A stretch of 64,000 bases of DNA from Mytilus trossulus (lineage: Eukaryota; Mollusca; Bivalvia; Mytilida; Mytilidae): the NCBI RefSeq assembly GCF_036588685.1, contig NC_086374.1, positions 33,038,886 through 33,102,885 of the forward strand. Reading direction: 5' to 3'. Both the position numbers and the translations under genes were made by a program. Below, one piece after another: positions 54,801 through 64,000 of this stretch; positions within the stretch are counted from its first letter, which is position 1; the number at the start of each line of letters is the position of its first letter. Below the pieces are notes generated by a model, which searched no databases, had not been told where the DNA came from, and saw only the letters and a program-made list of their open reading frames with translations.

Positions 54801-56876
54801 ACAATTTTGGTCAATGAAACTTATTTGTAAATGTTTTTTGCAGAACATTGATGTTGTTTACAGTTTATCTTTATCTATAATAATATTCAAGTTGATAACC
54901 GAAAACTGCAGAATTCCTTCTAAAATCATCAATTCATGGACAATAACCTAAAAATCAGAAACCAAATTTGGCTAATAATTTCATTCAGACTTTATCCTAA
55001 TGTATATTTTAACTTCTTGTCTATAGATATAGGAAGATGTGGTGTGAGTGCCGATGAGAAAACTTTCCATCCAAATAACAATTTAAAAAAAAAAGTAAAC
55101 CATTAAAGGTCAATGTACGGCCTTCAACACGGAGCCTTGGCTCACACCGAACAACAAGCTATAAAGTGCCCCAAAATTACTAGTGTAAAACCATTCAAAC
55201 GGGGAAACCAACGGTCTAATCAATATAATAAACGACAACTACTGTACATCAGATTCCTGAATTAGAACAGGTGCAAACATTTGCAGCTGGATTAAACGTT
55301 TTAATGGTACCAGACCTTCTCCCTTTTTCTGACACAATAGCGTAACATCACAACATAGAAAAACACATGATAAAATATCAATTGGAAGGCTTAACTCAAT
55401 CAAAAAACGTAAATAAATACACTTTGAACGAATAAATTTGATCTGCGATATCTAAATGCAAATGCACAGTTAATAAGATATTAGGGGAAAACATGCAAGG
55501 TCAAAAAGCAAACAAACTAGTCCAAACAAAGCCATGGCAAAACACCACTGCGAAATATTTAACCCTTCGATTATCACTTTTGAAAAAAACGGGTTTTAAT
55601 AGTTTTGGTCATGTTAACTTTTTTTGAAGATCTTTAATAATTCGCTGTACATTTTTGTTGTTTACAGGTTTTCTTTATTTTTAATCAGATTTAAGATAAT
55701 AACCAAAAACTGACAAATTTCCTTGAAATTACAAATTCAATGGCAGTAACCCACCAATGGGTTGTTCGATTCGTAAGAAAATATCAGGTCTAATAGGTCT
55801 TGCCCTTTTGAACATATTAACCCAATGTCAGATTGCTCTTAATGCTTTAGTTTTCGAGATATTAGCAAAAAACTGCATTTGACCCCCAATATTCTATGTC
55901 TAGCCATTGCGGCCATGTTTGATAATGGATCAAGACTTCGGATACACTTTATATAAACTAGATACCACAAGGAACATTCATCAAAGTTTGAAGGTATTTG
56001 GCCCAGTAATTTCAGAGAAGATGCTTGAAAAAGTTTACGCCGACGACGGACGACGACAAGGCAGACGAGAGACAACGGATGACGACGGTCGCTGATGGCA
56101 TAAGCTCACGTCCCCGATGACCTAAAACGAGATGTTACTAAATTATTCGTCGATTAAACGCGAAGAAAAAGAAAAGTACCAGCCCCCGGATGTCAAGGAA
56201 AAAAGGTACCAACCTCCGGATATCCTTTATATCTTTAATTGCTTCCAAAATTTGTTTATCTGAATATGTTTTATCGTTTATTTATCAGGTTTCTCAACAC
56301 GTGAATGGATTTGTGTTCGATAATACTTTTCCAATTACTTCACTTATTTGTTGATAAAAGTAAAGGTTTATAGTATGCACAATAATGAGATAGAAGTCCG
56401 ATCTATTTCAATACGTTGGTAAATTTATATTTTTTTCAGTGAAATTAACTGTTGTTCAAAAACTATTGTCCATCTTAATATTTATCAATATACCCTTTAT
56501 CATTATAATGTATTCAAGATCCAAAATATATTTAATGTTGAAAATGCCGATGATAGAGCTCAGGGTCAATCTCCGATCAAACTGATTTATTAACTATTTT
56601 ACCTCCTTCTTTTGCTATCTCTATTTCTTTCTTTTCTTCAAGTATCATGGACTTAAAAGAATCACAGTGAGGTAGACCAAGACTCGACTGTCTTCTGTAT
56701 GACAAACGACGATGAAGACTCCCGCTTCCGACACTCCGACCGCTGAGAACAGAATCATGACGAGTTCTACTGGCAACAGAATCATGACGACTTCGTTGGT
56801 TTTTGAGTAATCTTGCTTTGGGAGACCCAACGTCTCTAATATCTCGTTCTGGTGATTTTGTTGATTTTTCAGACAT
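42607..56876 (-). CDS. SLC17A5-like: SLC17 family organic-anion transporter, sialin-like (ten coding exons, 618 aa)
   Basis: Coding exons: 56876-56603, 53092-52803, 50207-49974, 48978-48891, 47871-47776, 46763-46615, 45263-45114, 44618-44486, 43734-43493 and 42807-42607. All have GT-AG introns, consistent phases and a total of 619 codons with stop. It is a major facilitator protein with about 12 membrane segments. Sialin-like signatures: YAQRVNLSIAIV in TM1 (Arg117), GVILGAFFWGYTFLQIPGGW, VFIGVGE then YPGAQVLWAKWSPPEERSR, LPTYMKE-type QMPTYMKEVLKF, INHGDIAPKFAGTLFGITN and FYIAAAV...AKGEVQEWA. Four N-glycosylation sequons (142, 148, 152, 156) lie in the first luminal loop. Family members carry sialate, glutamate, urate or phosphate across lysosomal, vesicular or plasma membranes; which substrate here is not decidable. 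The roughly 91-residue N-terminus is longer than in vertebrate sialin. Confidence 0.9.
43493..43734 (-). CDS. SLC17A5-like: SLC17-like exon 9 (TM9-TM11)
   Basis: Acceptor TTATTGCAG, donor GTAAGT. Contains SSFFINHGDIAPKFAGTLFG, the most conserved SLC17 block, and SVPGIIAPYVVGAITQN. Confidence 0.9.
44135..44412 (-). repeat. Short repeat family R, copy 2
   Basis: Reverse of 15715-16003: GTTATCAAAGGTACC, CGCCAGACGCGCGTTTCGTA, GAGGACCCAAAATTCC and TTTTTCGAAATATTC. The hammerhead-like CTGATGA has become TTGATGA. Located in the SLC17 intron between exons 9 and 8. Confidence 0.7.
44486..44618 (-). CDS. SLC17A5-like: SLC17-like exon 8 (TM8)
   Basis: Acceptor TTTATTTCAG, donor GTAAGA, phase 0 to 1. 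Encodes NGVFSMIPYLLFWVFIIIAG and IFADFFIAREILSIGATRKL, parallel to NGFLSSLPYL in sialin. Confidence 0.88.
45114..45263 (-). CDS. SLC17A5-like: SLC17-like exon 7 (TM7)
   Basis: Exactly 50 codons, phase 0 on both sides. Encodes HTAKPWKSILTSGAMWAILI and MLLTQMPTYMKEVLKFDIKS. Confidence 0.9.
45460..46580. repeat. 48-bp minisatellite in SLC17 intron 6
   Basis: Unit about 48 bp, typified by TGTGTCGATTATTTCTTCG then TTTGCACATTAGTATCTCG and TCATACCA. About 16 units run from 45806 to 46580, the central ones nearly identical and the outer ones degenerate. Four or five older units lie before a MITE at 45646. Because 48 is a multiple of 3 and the unit lacks stops in several frames, long artefactual frames arise on both strands (for example 45803-46531). 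Confidence 0.9.
45646..45800. mobile_element. MITE with CAGTGGCGGATCC end
   Basis: Starts CAGTGGCGGATCCAG, ends CTAAATCTGCCA, with G-rich and C-rich subterminal runs (GTGGGGGCCC, GGGCCCCCTGCCCCC). It lies inside the minisatellite, separating old from young units. This terminal motif is widespread in invertebrate DNA transposon remnants. Confidence 0.65.
46615..46763 (-). CDS. SLC17A5-like: SLC17-like exon 6 (TM6 and central loop)
   Basis: Phase 1 to 0. Encodes AVSFVWCIVWIVFVRDSPEE and MPGITDIEKKYILHSLGDDE, with an acidic stretch (GDDEDPDDQH) in the cytoplasmic loop. Confidence 0.88.
47465..47688. mobile_element. Small MITE in SLC17 intron 5
   Basis: GGTCCTATTATATAAGACTT and its imperfect complement AAGTCTTATATTATAGGTC form the two ends, with a small stem TTCGAACTTTCCGAA next to the left one. 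No coding content. Confidence 0.5.
47776..47871 (-). CDS. SLC17A5-like: SLC17-like exon 5 (TM5)
   Basis: 96 nt, phase 1 to 1, acceptor TTTTTACAG. Encodes CQLGNALAFPIGSLLCAYGF and DGGWPSIYYVL, matching the QLGT...GW..VFY segment of sialin. Confidence 0.88.
48335..48565 (-). repeat. Short repeat family R, copy 3
   Basis: Reverse copy with an intact CTGATGA, stem, GACGAAACGC core (plus-strand complement at about 48384-48408). It lies in the SLC17 intron between exons 5 and 4. Confidence 0.7.
48891..48978 (-). CDS. SLC17A5-like: SLC17-like exon 4
   Basis: 88 nt, phase 0 to 1, acceptor GCATACTTCAG. Encodes ATMYPGAQVLWAKWSPPEER then SRLVGFSFG, aligning residue for residue with the GEGVTFPAMHA...W block of the family. 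Confidence 0.88.
49974..50207 (-). CDS. SLC17A5-like: SLC17-like exon 3 (TM2-TM4)
   Basis: 78 codons, phase 0 both sides. Encodes KGEFFWDKQLQGVILGAFFW, the MFS loop GGWLAERFGPR and YLLTVCRVFIGVGE, with the membrane-embedded Glu266 conserved in SLC17. Confidence 0.9.
50925..51170 (+). repeat. Dispersed repeat fragment in SLC17 intron 2
   Basis: AAGCTATAAAACCAGGTTCA ATCC-type sequence, resembling family C at 28870, then GTTCATGAGTATCCCTCAGT and TTGTTACCCGGATTTG. Degenerate. Confidence 0.45.
52046..52124. mobile_element. Compact hairpin element
   Basis: Arms 52046-52077 and 52093-52124 (CATCTTCGCTAGCCAAGGGT, then TACGATCCACTT) are complementary over 32 bp with one mismatch around a 15-base loop. 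It lies in SLC17 intron 2. Probably a MITE or solo terminal palindrome. Confidence 0.7.
52803..53092 (-). CDS. SLC17A5-like: SLC17-like exon 2 (TM1 and luminal loop)
   Basis: Acceptor TTCCTTTTCAG, donor GTGAGT. Encodes PWWTSKRLCLSVVCFCGFFC and LYAQRVNLSIAIVCMVKH, then a loop with four N-x-S/T sequons and a cysteine (KQCP) where sialin also has one. Confidence 0.9.
53733..53805 (-). repeat. Penelope-type tail A, terminal fragment
   Basis: AAAATTGAGAATGGAAATGG and GGAATGTGTTTAAGAGACAA, in SLC17 intron 1. Strongly 5'-truncated. Confidence 0.65.
54780..56130 (+). repeat. Degenerate DNA-element copies split by another repeat
   Basis: 54790-54990 and 55565-56130 share the order TTTTTGTTGTTTACAG-like, AATAACCNAAAACTG, TTCCTT-AAATTNNNAATTCA. 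The second reaches CCCAGTAATTTCAGAGAAGA and a purine-rich GACGACGGACGACGAC end. Between them 55015-55560 is a different repeat (GGTCAATGTACGGCCTTCAA, CACGGAGCCTTGGCTCACAC). All lie within SLC17 intron 1; no host coding content. Confidence 0.5.
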
Positions 56877-56880
56877 TCTG
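56603..56880 (-). CDS. SLC17A5-like: SLC17-like exon 1 (long cytoplasmic N-terminus)
   Basis: ATG at 56876-56874, four to five bases after the acceptor TTGTTTTCAG, so a 5' UTR exon must exist. Donor GTAAAA at 56602; phase 1 fits exon 2. The 91 residues hold RHDSV at 30-34 and 39-43, RRLS at 56-59 and RRQS at 61-64, all basophilic kinase-type sites. No membrane segment. Linkage to exon 2 rests on phase and position. Confidence 0.7.
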
Positions 56881-57009
56881 CTGAAAACAAACGTTTTAGG
56901 AGAAATGATAGAACTTTATTGGACAATAAACTAAATAAAAAAGTAAGTATCTCAAACATCTTGTAAAAGATGAAAACATAAATATAAATCGCAACATATT
57001 TTAGTGTGA

Positions 57010-57110
57010 AAAGTTAAAATACTGAACTCCGAGCTAAATTGGAAACGGAAGTTCCCTACATCAAATAGCAAAATTAAAAGCTCAAACACATCAAACGCAT
57101 GGACAACAAT
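57010..57110 (-). repeat. Dispersed repeat family C fragment
   Basis: AAAATACTGAACTCCGAGCT, GGAAGTTCCCTACATCAAAT and AGCTCAAACACATCAAACGC, reverse of 28955-29060. Confidence 0.6.
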
Positions 57111-57486
57111 TGGTGGTGTATTTACACTAACTTGGCTTGGGAAAAAATCGTACAATTTTTACTAAAGGCATTCGCGCTTGTAATTTTAGCTGTATTGTTT
57201 TGTTTAGGTATAGTCTTCTAGACAGACAAATCGTTCATATCTATCTTTCTATACATGTGGATTCCTAAAGTAATTGTTCATTTTGAGAACTAAAACAGTT
57301 TGAAGATTTGGATTTCTACATAATAACTCAAAATGAAGTATCGTATTTTTGTATTTCAAAAGCTTTAAACCAATATATACTAACAAATCCAGATTGTTTT
57401 ACTTCAATATTTTGTTTTTAATTTAGTTTTCGCCAAAAAATTAAATAGAAGACTTAAAAAAAAGTATAAGAACAATGATACTTACT

Positions 57487-59981
57487 TTGTTCTCCAAATA
57501 AACTGAATTGAAATAACGCTTATACAATATGTAATACTTTCTTCAGAAATATCGTTAGATCATGTCGTCAGCACTTTTAAGTCAATCCCAACAATAATCA
57601 ATAACAACAACTATAAATGTATTCGAACATATGTATTCCTATGTCTATCTATTGGTTTCATTAAAAAACACTTTCAGGACATTTACCATTAACAATCATT
57701 ATTTGTTAAATGACATAAAATGCGATTATTTATAATCGATTAAATTCATCTTAACGAAAACGTTGATCGGAAACATGCATCAAGGTCAGTAAAAGGACAC
57801 AACAACCTTCATGCCGAGACTGGAATCGATACGTGCAAGAATTTACCGATTTCATCAGATATTTAAAGCATCGATTGTTAATCAATGCAAACGAACTGCT
57901 CGCTGCAACAATAAAATATAACCTTTGCAGACTATTGTAATGCGCATTTGATTAGTGAACACGACCTTAACATCGTGTAAGTACATGCAATAATAGGAAG
58001 ACAATCAAACGGAAGCAGGTTATTTCCGCAGAAGTTCATAGTTTGTCGATGATCAGCGTATCTGAATAAGTATAAGCTTAGATAAGTTTAGATTGAGATT
58101 TGCATCTAACTACCGGTACTGCAGGAAATATTATTTTTACTATCTTTGATACCAACCATCTAAGGTGTTTCGAAATTTTCAGGACAAGGAATGAAAAATT
58201 ATGGTACCATTATACTTTCATTTTCTACGTTAGTACTTTTGTATAATTGTTATTTTGTTCTCATTATGATTTTTAATTCTCAGTTGCTTATTCGAGTATA
58301 TTATTTATCGCCGAGTAAGTAAATGTATGTTATTCTTATAAAATAAAGCTAGTTTTGTTAATTTTAAAGTTTTGCGCCTTTCCATTGTGAATTTTGTATG
58401 AATTTGCCATAACCGTTTACCTCCAAAGAACATATTGAAAAAGCCACGACCTCTGCAGTTAAAGCATTAGAACAGAAACGACAAAACTCTTTTGAAGGGT
58501 CCGTTTATATATAAAGATAAAGATAAAAGATTCGCCTCGAACAATAATGTGTATACCAGGGACAACAAACTTGGTATAAACATCATAACCAGTCAATAGG
58601 TGTATTCTAGCACGAGTATCATTTGGTGCACATATTTAGACATACTATGTGTACATATTCTCAAGCTAACTGTAATGGTCGAATGGTAAACAATGACTAC
58701 AATGCACAGCTATTTACATATCAGTTGAATTTCTTGGATAATATGTGTCTTAAATTGAACACAAACACAGAATTGAAAAGTAATAAAAATTCGGTAAGCT
58801 TCATCAATGCTTATTTGTATTACCGTAACATATTTCCCTCTGTTCATACTGACCACTTGCTGTATGATAAATGGCGTCATTAGGTCCAAAGAATATTTCA
58901 AATGACATTGCTATAGCTTCACTTTTTGCCAAATATATGACTTCCTAATTGTTCCAAAGATGGAAAGTTTTTCATGGTTGAGTTACATTTATCTTCTACT
59001 TTTTTTTCTTTGCTTAAACAATATTCGAATGTGTCAACGAAATCTTATATGAAAATTAGTTGAAATTGGCTTTGGACTAGCTTCCGGTAACTGCAAATAC
59101 TCTTAGATCAGAACTTTTTTTTTTATGTTAGTTGGGTTTTTTTTCTTTTAAAAGAAGCTCGATGGTGATTTGTTTAATGTCTAATTCAAACCACGGTTTT
59201 CGAGATTTTATCTAAACTATACGTCTCTTCTCATAGTTCGTCCACATTTCATATATCCAGTTCAGTGATTTAACTATTTCGGTGACTCTAATCTATTTGT
59301 TCTTCAATCGGCGGTTTGCTTTTCTGGAATCGACGCTTCTTAAACCAGCCACTCATATATATTCACCGAATAATAGCATTCAAAAACGATACCAAAAATA
59401 TTGGATATTACTGAACCCCATATCACCCACAAGAGCAGACGACTTATCAGAGAAAATAGACGGATAACAAAAAACAAAGAGCATATGTTTCTAGATGTTT
59501 ACTTGATTTGTTTTGTATTTTTTTTGTAAATAGAAACACAATACGAACTCGTGTCTTGTGACTTTTGTTATGAAGTCTGGTCTGTCTAACATCCCACAAT
59601 TTATCAGCCTTTTTTTATTATTTATTACTATTGTTTTATCATTTTGCGAATTGCGTAGTGCTATTCTTTCAACCTTAGTAAGATTGTTTTCAACATTTTT
59701 TTTGTTGGTAGAAAAGATAATTGAAGCTTTGTGAAATCGATATAGTTTTTCCGAAATTGTAGTTTTCTAACAAATTCATTGAAATCTTTGATGCCATTAA
59801 AAGATGTCATATTTCTTCAAAACCTTCCTGATATATATCGTAAAAACCTCACCAGTCCATATTTCGTCATAATCACATTAAGAATATATTTCTCAAAAAT
59901 GTAAGTCTTACTCGATCACCAAGTTAAAACTTTAAGGTGAAACATTTCGGAATGTTGCCTTGAAAGTTGTGTCGATAACCT
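57487..59981. other. Upstream flank of the transporter gene; no gene recognised
   Basis: A strong donor context (AACAAAGTAAGTAT on the minus strand, exon edge 57486) could end the 5' UTR exon of the transporter, placing its promoter somewhere in 57.5-58.1 kb. I cannot fix a start. Frames at 58623-58883 and 59282-59467 carry no recognisable motif. Confidence 0.3.
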
Positions 59982-60558
59982 TAAAGTCATAAGAAACCTA
60001 AAATCAAAAAAAATAATGCATATGTTTTTTATAACTCAATGGATAGTTTTCATTATAAAACTTATGTACATATACTTTTTTCTGAAGAAAATTCTTTAAT
60101 TTATTCATATTTAGAAGAAGTTTACTTTATTTTAATTGCTTGCTTCCAGCAACCAATTCCCCCCGACACATTTTCCGTATGCAAAGTGACCTCAGTGTAA
60201 CCCATCTCGTAAAACTCCGGTGATCACAATACGCATGGATGTCTTTAAAGTAAACTATTATCTGAATACACCTGTTAAACACGTGCTCTCTTTCCATGCT
60301 TTTTTGTTTATTTTTAGTCGATTGTTGACAAACAGGTGACCATCGTTAAACTTCGGCTTCAAAACACGAACTTTAATTACCTGCCATATTTTCATAACAA
60401 CACTGACCGATTGAAAAAAAAATTGACGATTATACGAAATTTACACGAAAAAAATGATAAACTCGTGCACAGAAGACTAAGTTTATGATGTGTGTATGCA
60501 TTGGTTCAAGAATTGGAAGAACATAATTTTTCACCGGTCACTCGTTTCTTATGACTTT
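59982..60558. mobile_element. TIR element (TTAAAGTCATAAGAAAC)
   Basis: Left end TTAAAGTCATAAGAAAC at about 59982, right end GTTTCTTATGACTTTAA ending about 60558. TTAA at both outer ends suggests a TTAA-targeting MITE. The interior has no coding frame. Confidence 0.65.
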
Positions 60559-60746
60559 AATCTAAAACTTTAAAATCCAAATATTTTTCAAAACAAAATA
60601 CAGGGAAATTAAAGGAAAAATAAGTATTACATTTACCTTGATCTGATTGTTTAACTTAATTCCATTTTCCTTCCAGAAATGAAGATAAGTTTTTATAATG
60701 TTTTTTTTTTTATAGATTTTTGTGAAGGAGTATAGGTATATATACT

Positions 60747-62537
60747 ATATAGAGGGGGGGCAAGGGGTTTAACTGTTATGCTGTTATGGCCCTTTTTAAT
60801 TCTTTGTTATCTGTTATTCTGAAAATATATTTACTGTTAGCTGTTATTGTCCTATTCTTTGTTAGCTGTTATAGGACTATTATCTATTTTGTTATCTGAT
60901 ATTGTGAGAATCTATTTGCTGTTAACTGTTATTGAAAATTGGAATTTTGGCATTTTGACAGCCAATTTTCCGTAGACTGAATTGAAGATAATTGAAAATT
61001 GTGATTTGAACAGTTGAATGGATAATAGTCTTATTGGCACGCTTACCACATCTTCTTACAATTTTGTATCTATTGGGGTCTTTCTGCTGGTAATATTGGG
61101 TGGCCCTCTATTTGCAGAAGAATTTCAGTAACACATCACATAAACATATTAAAATCAATTGGACCCAGGACCATTGCAGTATACATTATTATTGTTCTTT
61201 GTAATACATTCTGTTGTCTGTGAACATGCAGCATTTTGTACAAATTATAATTCACTTATTACTTGTACAATAACTTATAGTATTGATTTTGTTATAAAAA
61301 AGCATTGGTACACCATATAGATTTTTTTTTATTCAATGACCACATAATAATCTTTATGCTGTACTATTTCACCACTGTCCCTTATTAGGACAGGATTGGA
61401 CACCAACTAGCATGCTTAAGTTGACGCAGTCACATTCTGTATGTGCCTATTTCCAAGTCAGGAGCCTGGATTCAGTGGTTGAAGTTTGTTACTGTGTTAC
61501 TAAGTTTCTCGTTCACTATTTTGTGGATAAATTAGGCAGTTAGTTTTCTTCTTTGGACTATTTTACATTACCATGTGGTATGGGTTTGAATTATGGCTTT
61601 GGGAATTATACAACATTTTTTTCTTTTAGCATCTATATTATAAGTGCTTACATGAAAGAGAACCCTGACCACCATACTTTTTAAAAGCTTTTTAACTGCT
61701 TCACATGGCGAAAGTTGAAGTTCAGAAACCAGTGATGCAAAAACAGATGTGTCTTTAGTTTAACTTTTCGACAAATACCTTTTTAAAAATTCCTACAGCT
61801 TCTCCAATGCTGTACCCAAATTTTCATATTCTATAATTTCACATAACATGCATGATTGGTGTTTCTCTTGGTGTCATCCAAATTTTCACTAGGTCCAATT
61901 TCTATTATCAGAATAACCATAACTGGCATGCGTGTGTCAGTTACATGTCCTGTCTCCATTGATCTGGGTATTTTTGTATTTTTCAAGTAGGTTTTATCAT
62001 GAGGTCATTAAATACAAAAAATATATTGTGCATCAATGTTGTTTTTTTTTACTTGTGAAGTATATATATTGCTTTTCAGAAATAAAAAATCTAAAAATCA
62101 AATTAATAATACAGTGTCACTGGCTGAACTACTTTCAAAAATGAAATAAAAAACCTAAATCATTAAAAATTGATCCCTCAAATGCCATAGATTAAAAATA
62201 TCAGTATGTCAAAAACAGAAACTAGTAATTTCGTTCAGAAAACTTCAACATCCATACTATAACTTATTGTACAAGTTACGGAAAAAATCAACCAAGGCAG
62301 AACTGCCTCAACGGCCGAAACGTCTTGTTTACATAAATTACAATTTTCTAGGTCCATACCACAAGTTATATTCTAAGATCTACGAGTCATCTACTTGATT
62401 GGTCCTCGACAGATTTATTTTCATATTTCATTTACTGTTATCTGTTATTGTCCCTTTTCAATTCCTTGTTATCTGTTTTTCACCAAATCAATTCACTGTT
62501 TTGCTGTTATGAGGACCCCCCTTGCCCCCCTCTATAT
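60747..62537. mobile_element. TIR element of about 1.8 kb with GTTATCTGTTAT-rich ends
   Basis: Ends ATATAGAGGGGGGGCAAGGG and its complement CCCTTGCCCCCCTCTATAT. Next to both ends lie runs of CTGTTATCTGTTATTG-like words, direct on both sides. Internal words such as CAAGTCAGGAGCCTGGATTC also occur in other repeats. No transposase found. Confidence 0.65.
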
Positions 62538-64000
62538 ATATCGCGTATGTTATTAAATAAACAGTAAATAAACAGCAGGTGAAAACCGGCATAATCCAGA
62601 TATAGATTGATCTCATTCAAAACAAATCTTCAAAGACCAATTGACCGTCAGTTTGAAAAACATATATTTGAATCAAGAGGCAAACAACGTTACAGTATTT
62701 TAAATGTGTTCCTTTAACACGAAGCAATTATAACGTTAACATACATTGACTGTAGATTTTTTGGGATGCAGACCACAGATTGTGCTAGTTTGTGAACTGA
62801 TTTAATCGGAGACGATTGATGCCAAATGGCCAAAAGCGCTTTCTAAGTAACTAAGTAAATGAAACCAAAATCATGCAGCGAAAACAATATATGATTTATC
62901 CAAGAAGTACACCTTTTATCATGAAATCCGAGTGTAAATAAATGGGACAATCAAAGACTTCAATGTTATTTATATCATAAAGAATGCATAAGGCAGATGC
63001 ACGAACCTTCCAAACCAGTTTTTTAAAGAAGGTTAAAAATGATTTGCAAAGATGCAAATTATTAACTTTAGAATATAGATGAATATCTTTAACCTACGAA
63101 TCCACTAGTGCATTTATGTCTTTTATCGTACAGTAAATACAAAATCTCAAAAATTCATTTTCATCTGTATGTAAAATTATTTCATATTTTCTACATCTTA
63201 TTCATCCCTCAGTTTGGGAAAGTATGTTAGGTTGATACTGTATTTTGTGTCCAATCACGTTGTTCATATATACATTGACTTAGCAACCTAAATTCTGGAA
63301 TGCAAATACTACCGTGCTACCTATACTATTGTTGTCTTTATTAAATATGTTACAGTAAATACACGGTGGGTAAGGTTGTCCTGCAAGAGAATGTTCTGTG
63401 CTGGTGATTCGGTCCTGACTGGTGCTGGTGATCATTGAAAATATGTAAACAGAGACGAAAATGATGATTTTTGACGTTTTCTCGCATAAAAAAAGGAAGA
63501 AAACAGTTGAGATAGGTGAAATTGGAAATTAGTCGTAATAAATAAAACTTATGAATTACATACATTTCCTGATCCACTTAGTTGACACAAGTAAAATTAT
63601 TCCTGAAACTGCTCATTTATAACCAGTAATTACTAATTTCAAAATGAATTTTTACACCTATTTCCTAACTGTTAAAACAATGTTGTAATATTGTATTAAA
63701 AAGTTATCCTTCTAGAATATACTTTGACGTTAAACAGTCTTAAACATATTTGTTGAAAATGGCTAATAATCAAAATATTTACCGAGGAGTTTTTTCTCCA
63801 ATTATATGTACAATGACAAATGTGATACAGATTTAAGCCAAAGGAGAAACTGAACAATATAATCAGCAACTAAAGCATTTTGTTTGAAAACAAAACTACA
63901 AAAAAGAGATGATTATAATCAAACCTTTGAAGTAGAAGCCTCCTTATTTGAGATGTTGATACCACCAGCCCAAATTAAGTGACTCTGTAAAAGATCTTTA
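62538..64000. other. No gene recognised
   Basis: AT-rich. A possible 60-nt minus-strand exon at 63984-63925 is discussed as a finding. Nothing else stands out. Confidence 0.4.

Noticed and set aside
56645-56959. 104-codon minus frame starting MFEILTFLFSLL
   Set aside because: Overlaps SLC17-like exon 1 in another frame and crosses its splice acceptor; a shadow.

Overview
This is an AT-rich animal nuclear window with intron-bearing genes, GT-AG splice sites and a very high load of nested transposable elements. Several dispersed repeats look like families I know from marine mussels (Mytilidae), among them the tail ending CATTCTCAATTTTA and the repeat carrying CGCCAGACGCGCGTTTCGTC. A bivalve, probably a mussel, is therefore my inference. 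No search was run.

Two multi-exon host genes can be rebuilt completely, both on the minus strand. At 20759-24842 lies a four-exon, 553-residue secreted FAD-linked oxidoreductase of the berberine-bridge-enzyme type. At 42607-56876 (5' UTR probably to about 57486) lies a ten-coding-exon, 618-residue SLC17/sialin-type anion transporter. All splice phases agree in both. A third, weaker candidate is a two-exon gene for a 77-residue, possibly mitochondrial, membrane protein at 3531-5301 (+).

Layout: 1-7960 holds the small gene, several palindromic MITE-like elements and unassigned AT-rich DNA. 7961-12948 holds two copies of a long element bounded by TTATACGACCGCA inverted repeats. 13225-19300 holds a deleted Penelope-type remnant and a non-LTR retrotransposon (LINE) split by three later insertions, one a Harbinger-like MITE with a TTA target duplication. 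20.7-24.9 kb is the oxidoreductase gene, and 24.9-28.8 kb is largely unassigned. 29.1-41.5 kb is a Penelope-type retroelement interrupted by a foldback element and by an 8.8 kb LTR retrotransposon. 42.6-57.5 kb is the transporter gene, with repeats in nearly every intron. 57.5-64 kb holds two more TIR elements and unassigned DNA.

The most interesting object is the LTR retrotransposon at 32177-40960 (minus). Its LTR portions are almost identical and it has a primer-binding site matching tRNA-Leu. It keeps gag and protease but has lost reverse transcriptase, RNase H and integrase. At its gag/protease junction sits a textbook -1 frameshift cassette: a GGGAAAC heptamer in the right phase, a 7-nt spacer, a perfect 8-bp stem and a possible pseudoknot. 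A second point of interest is a hammerhead-ribozyme-like core in a short repeat present three times.
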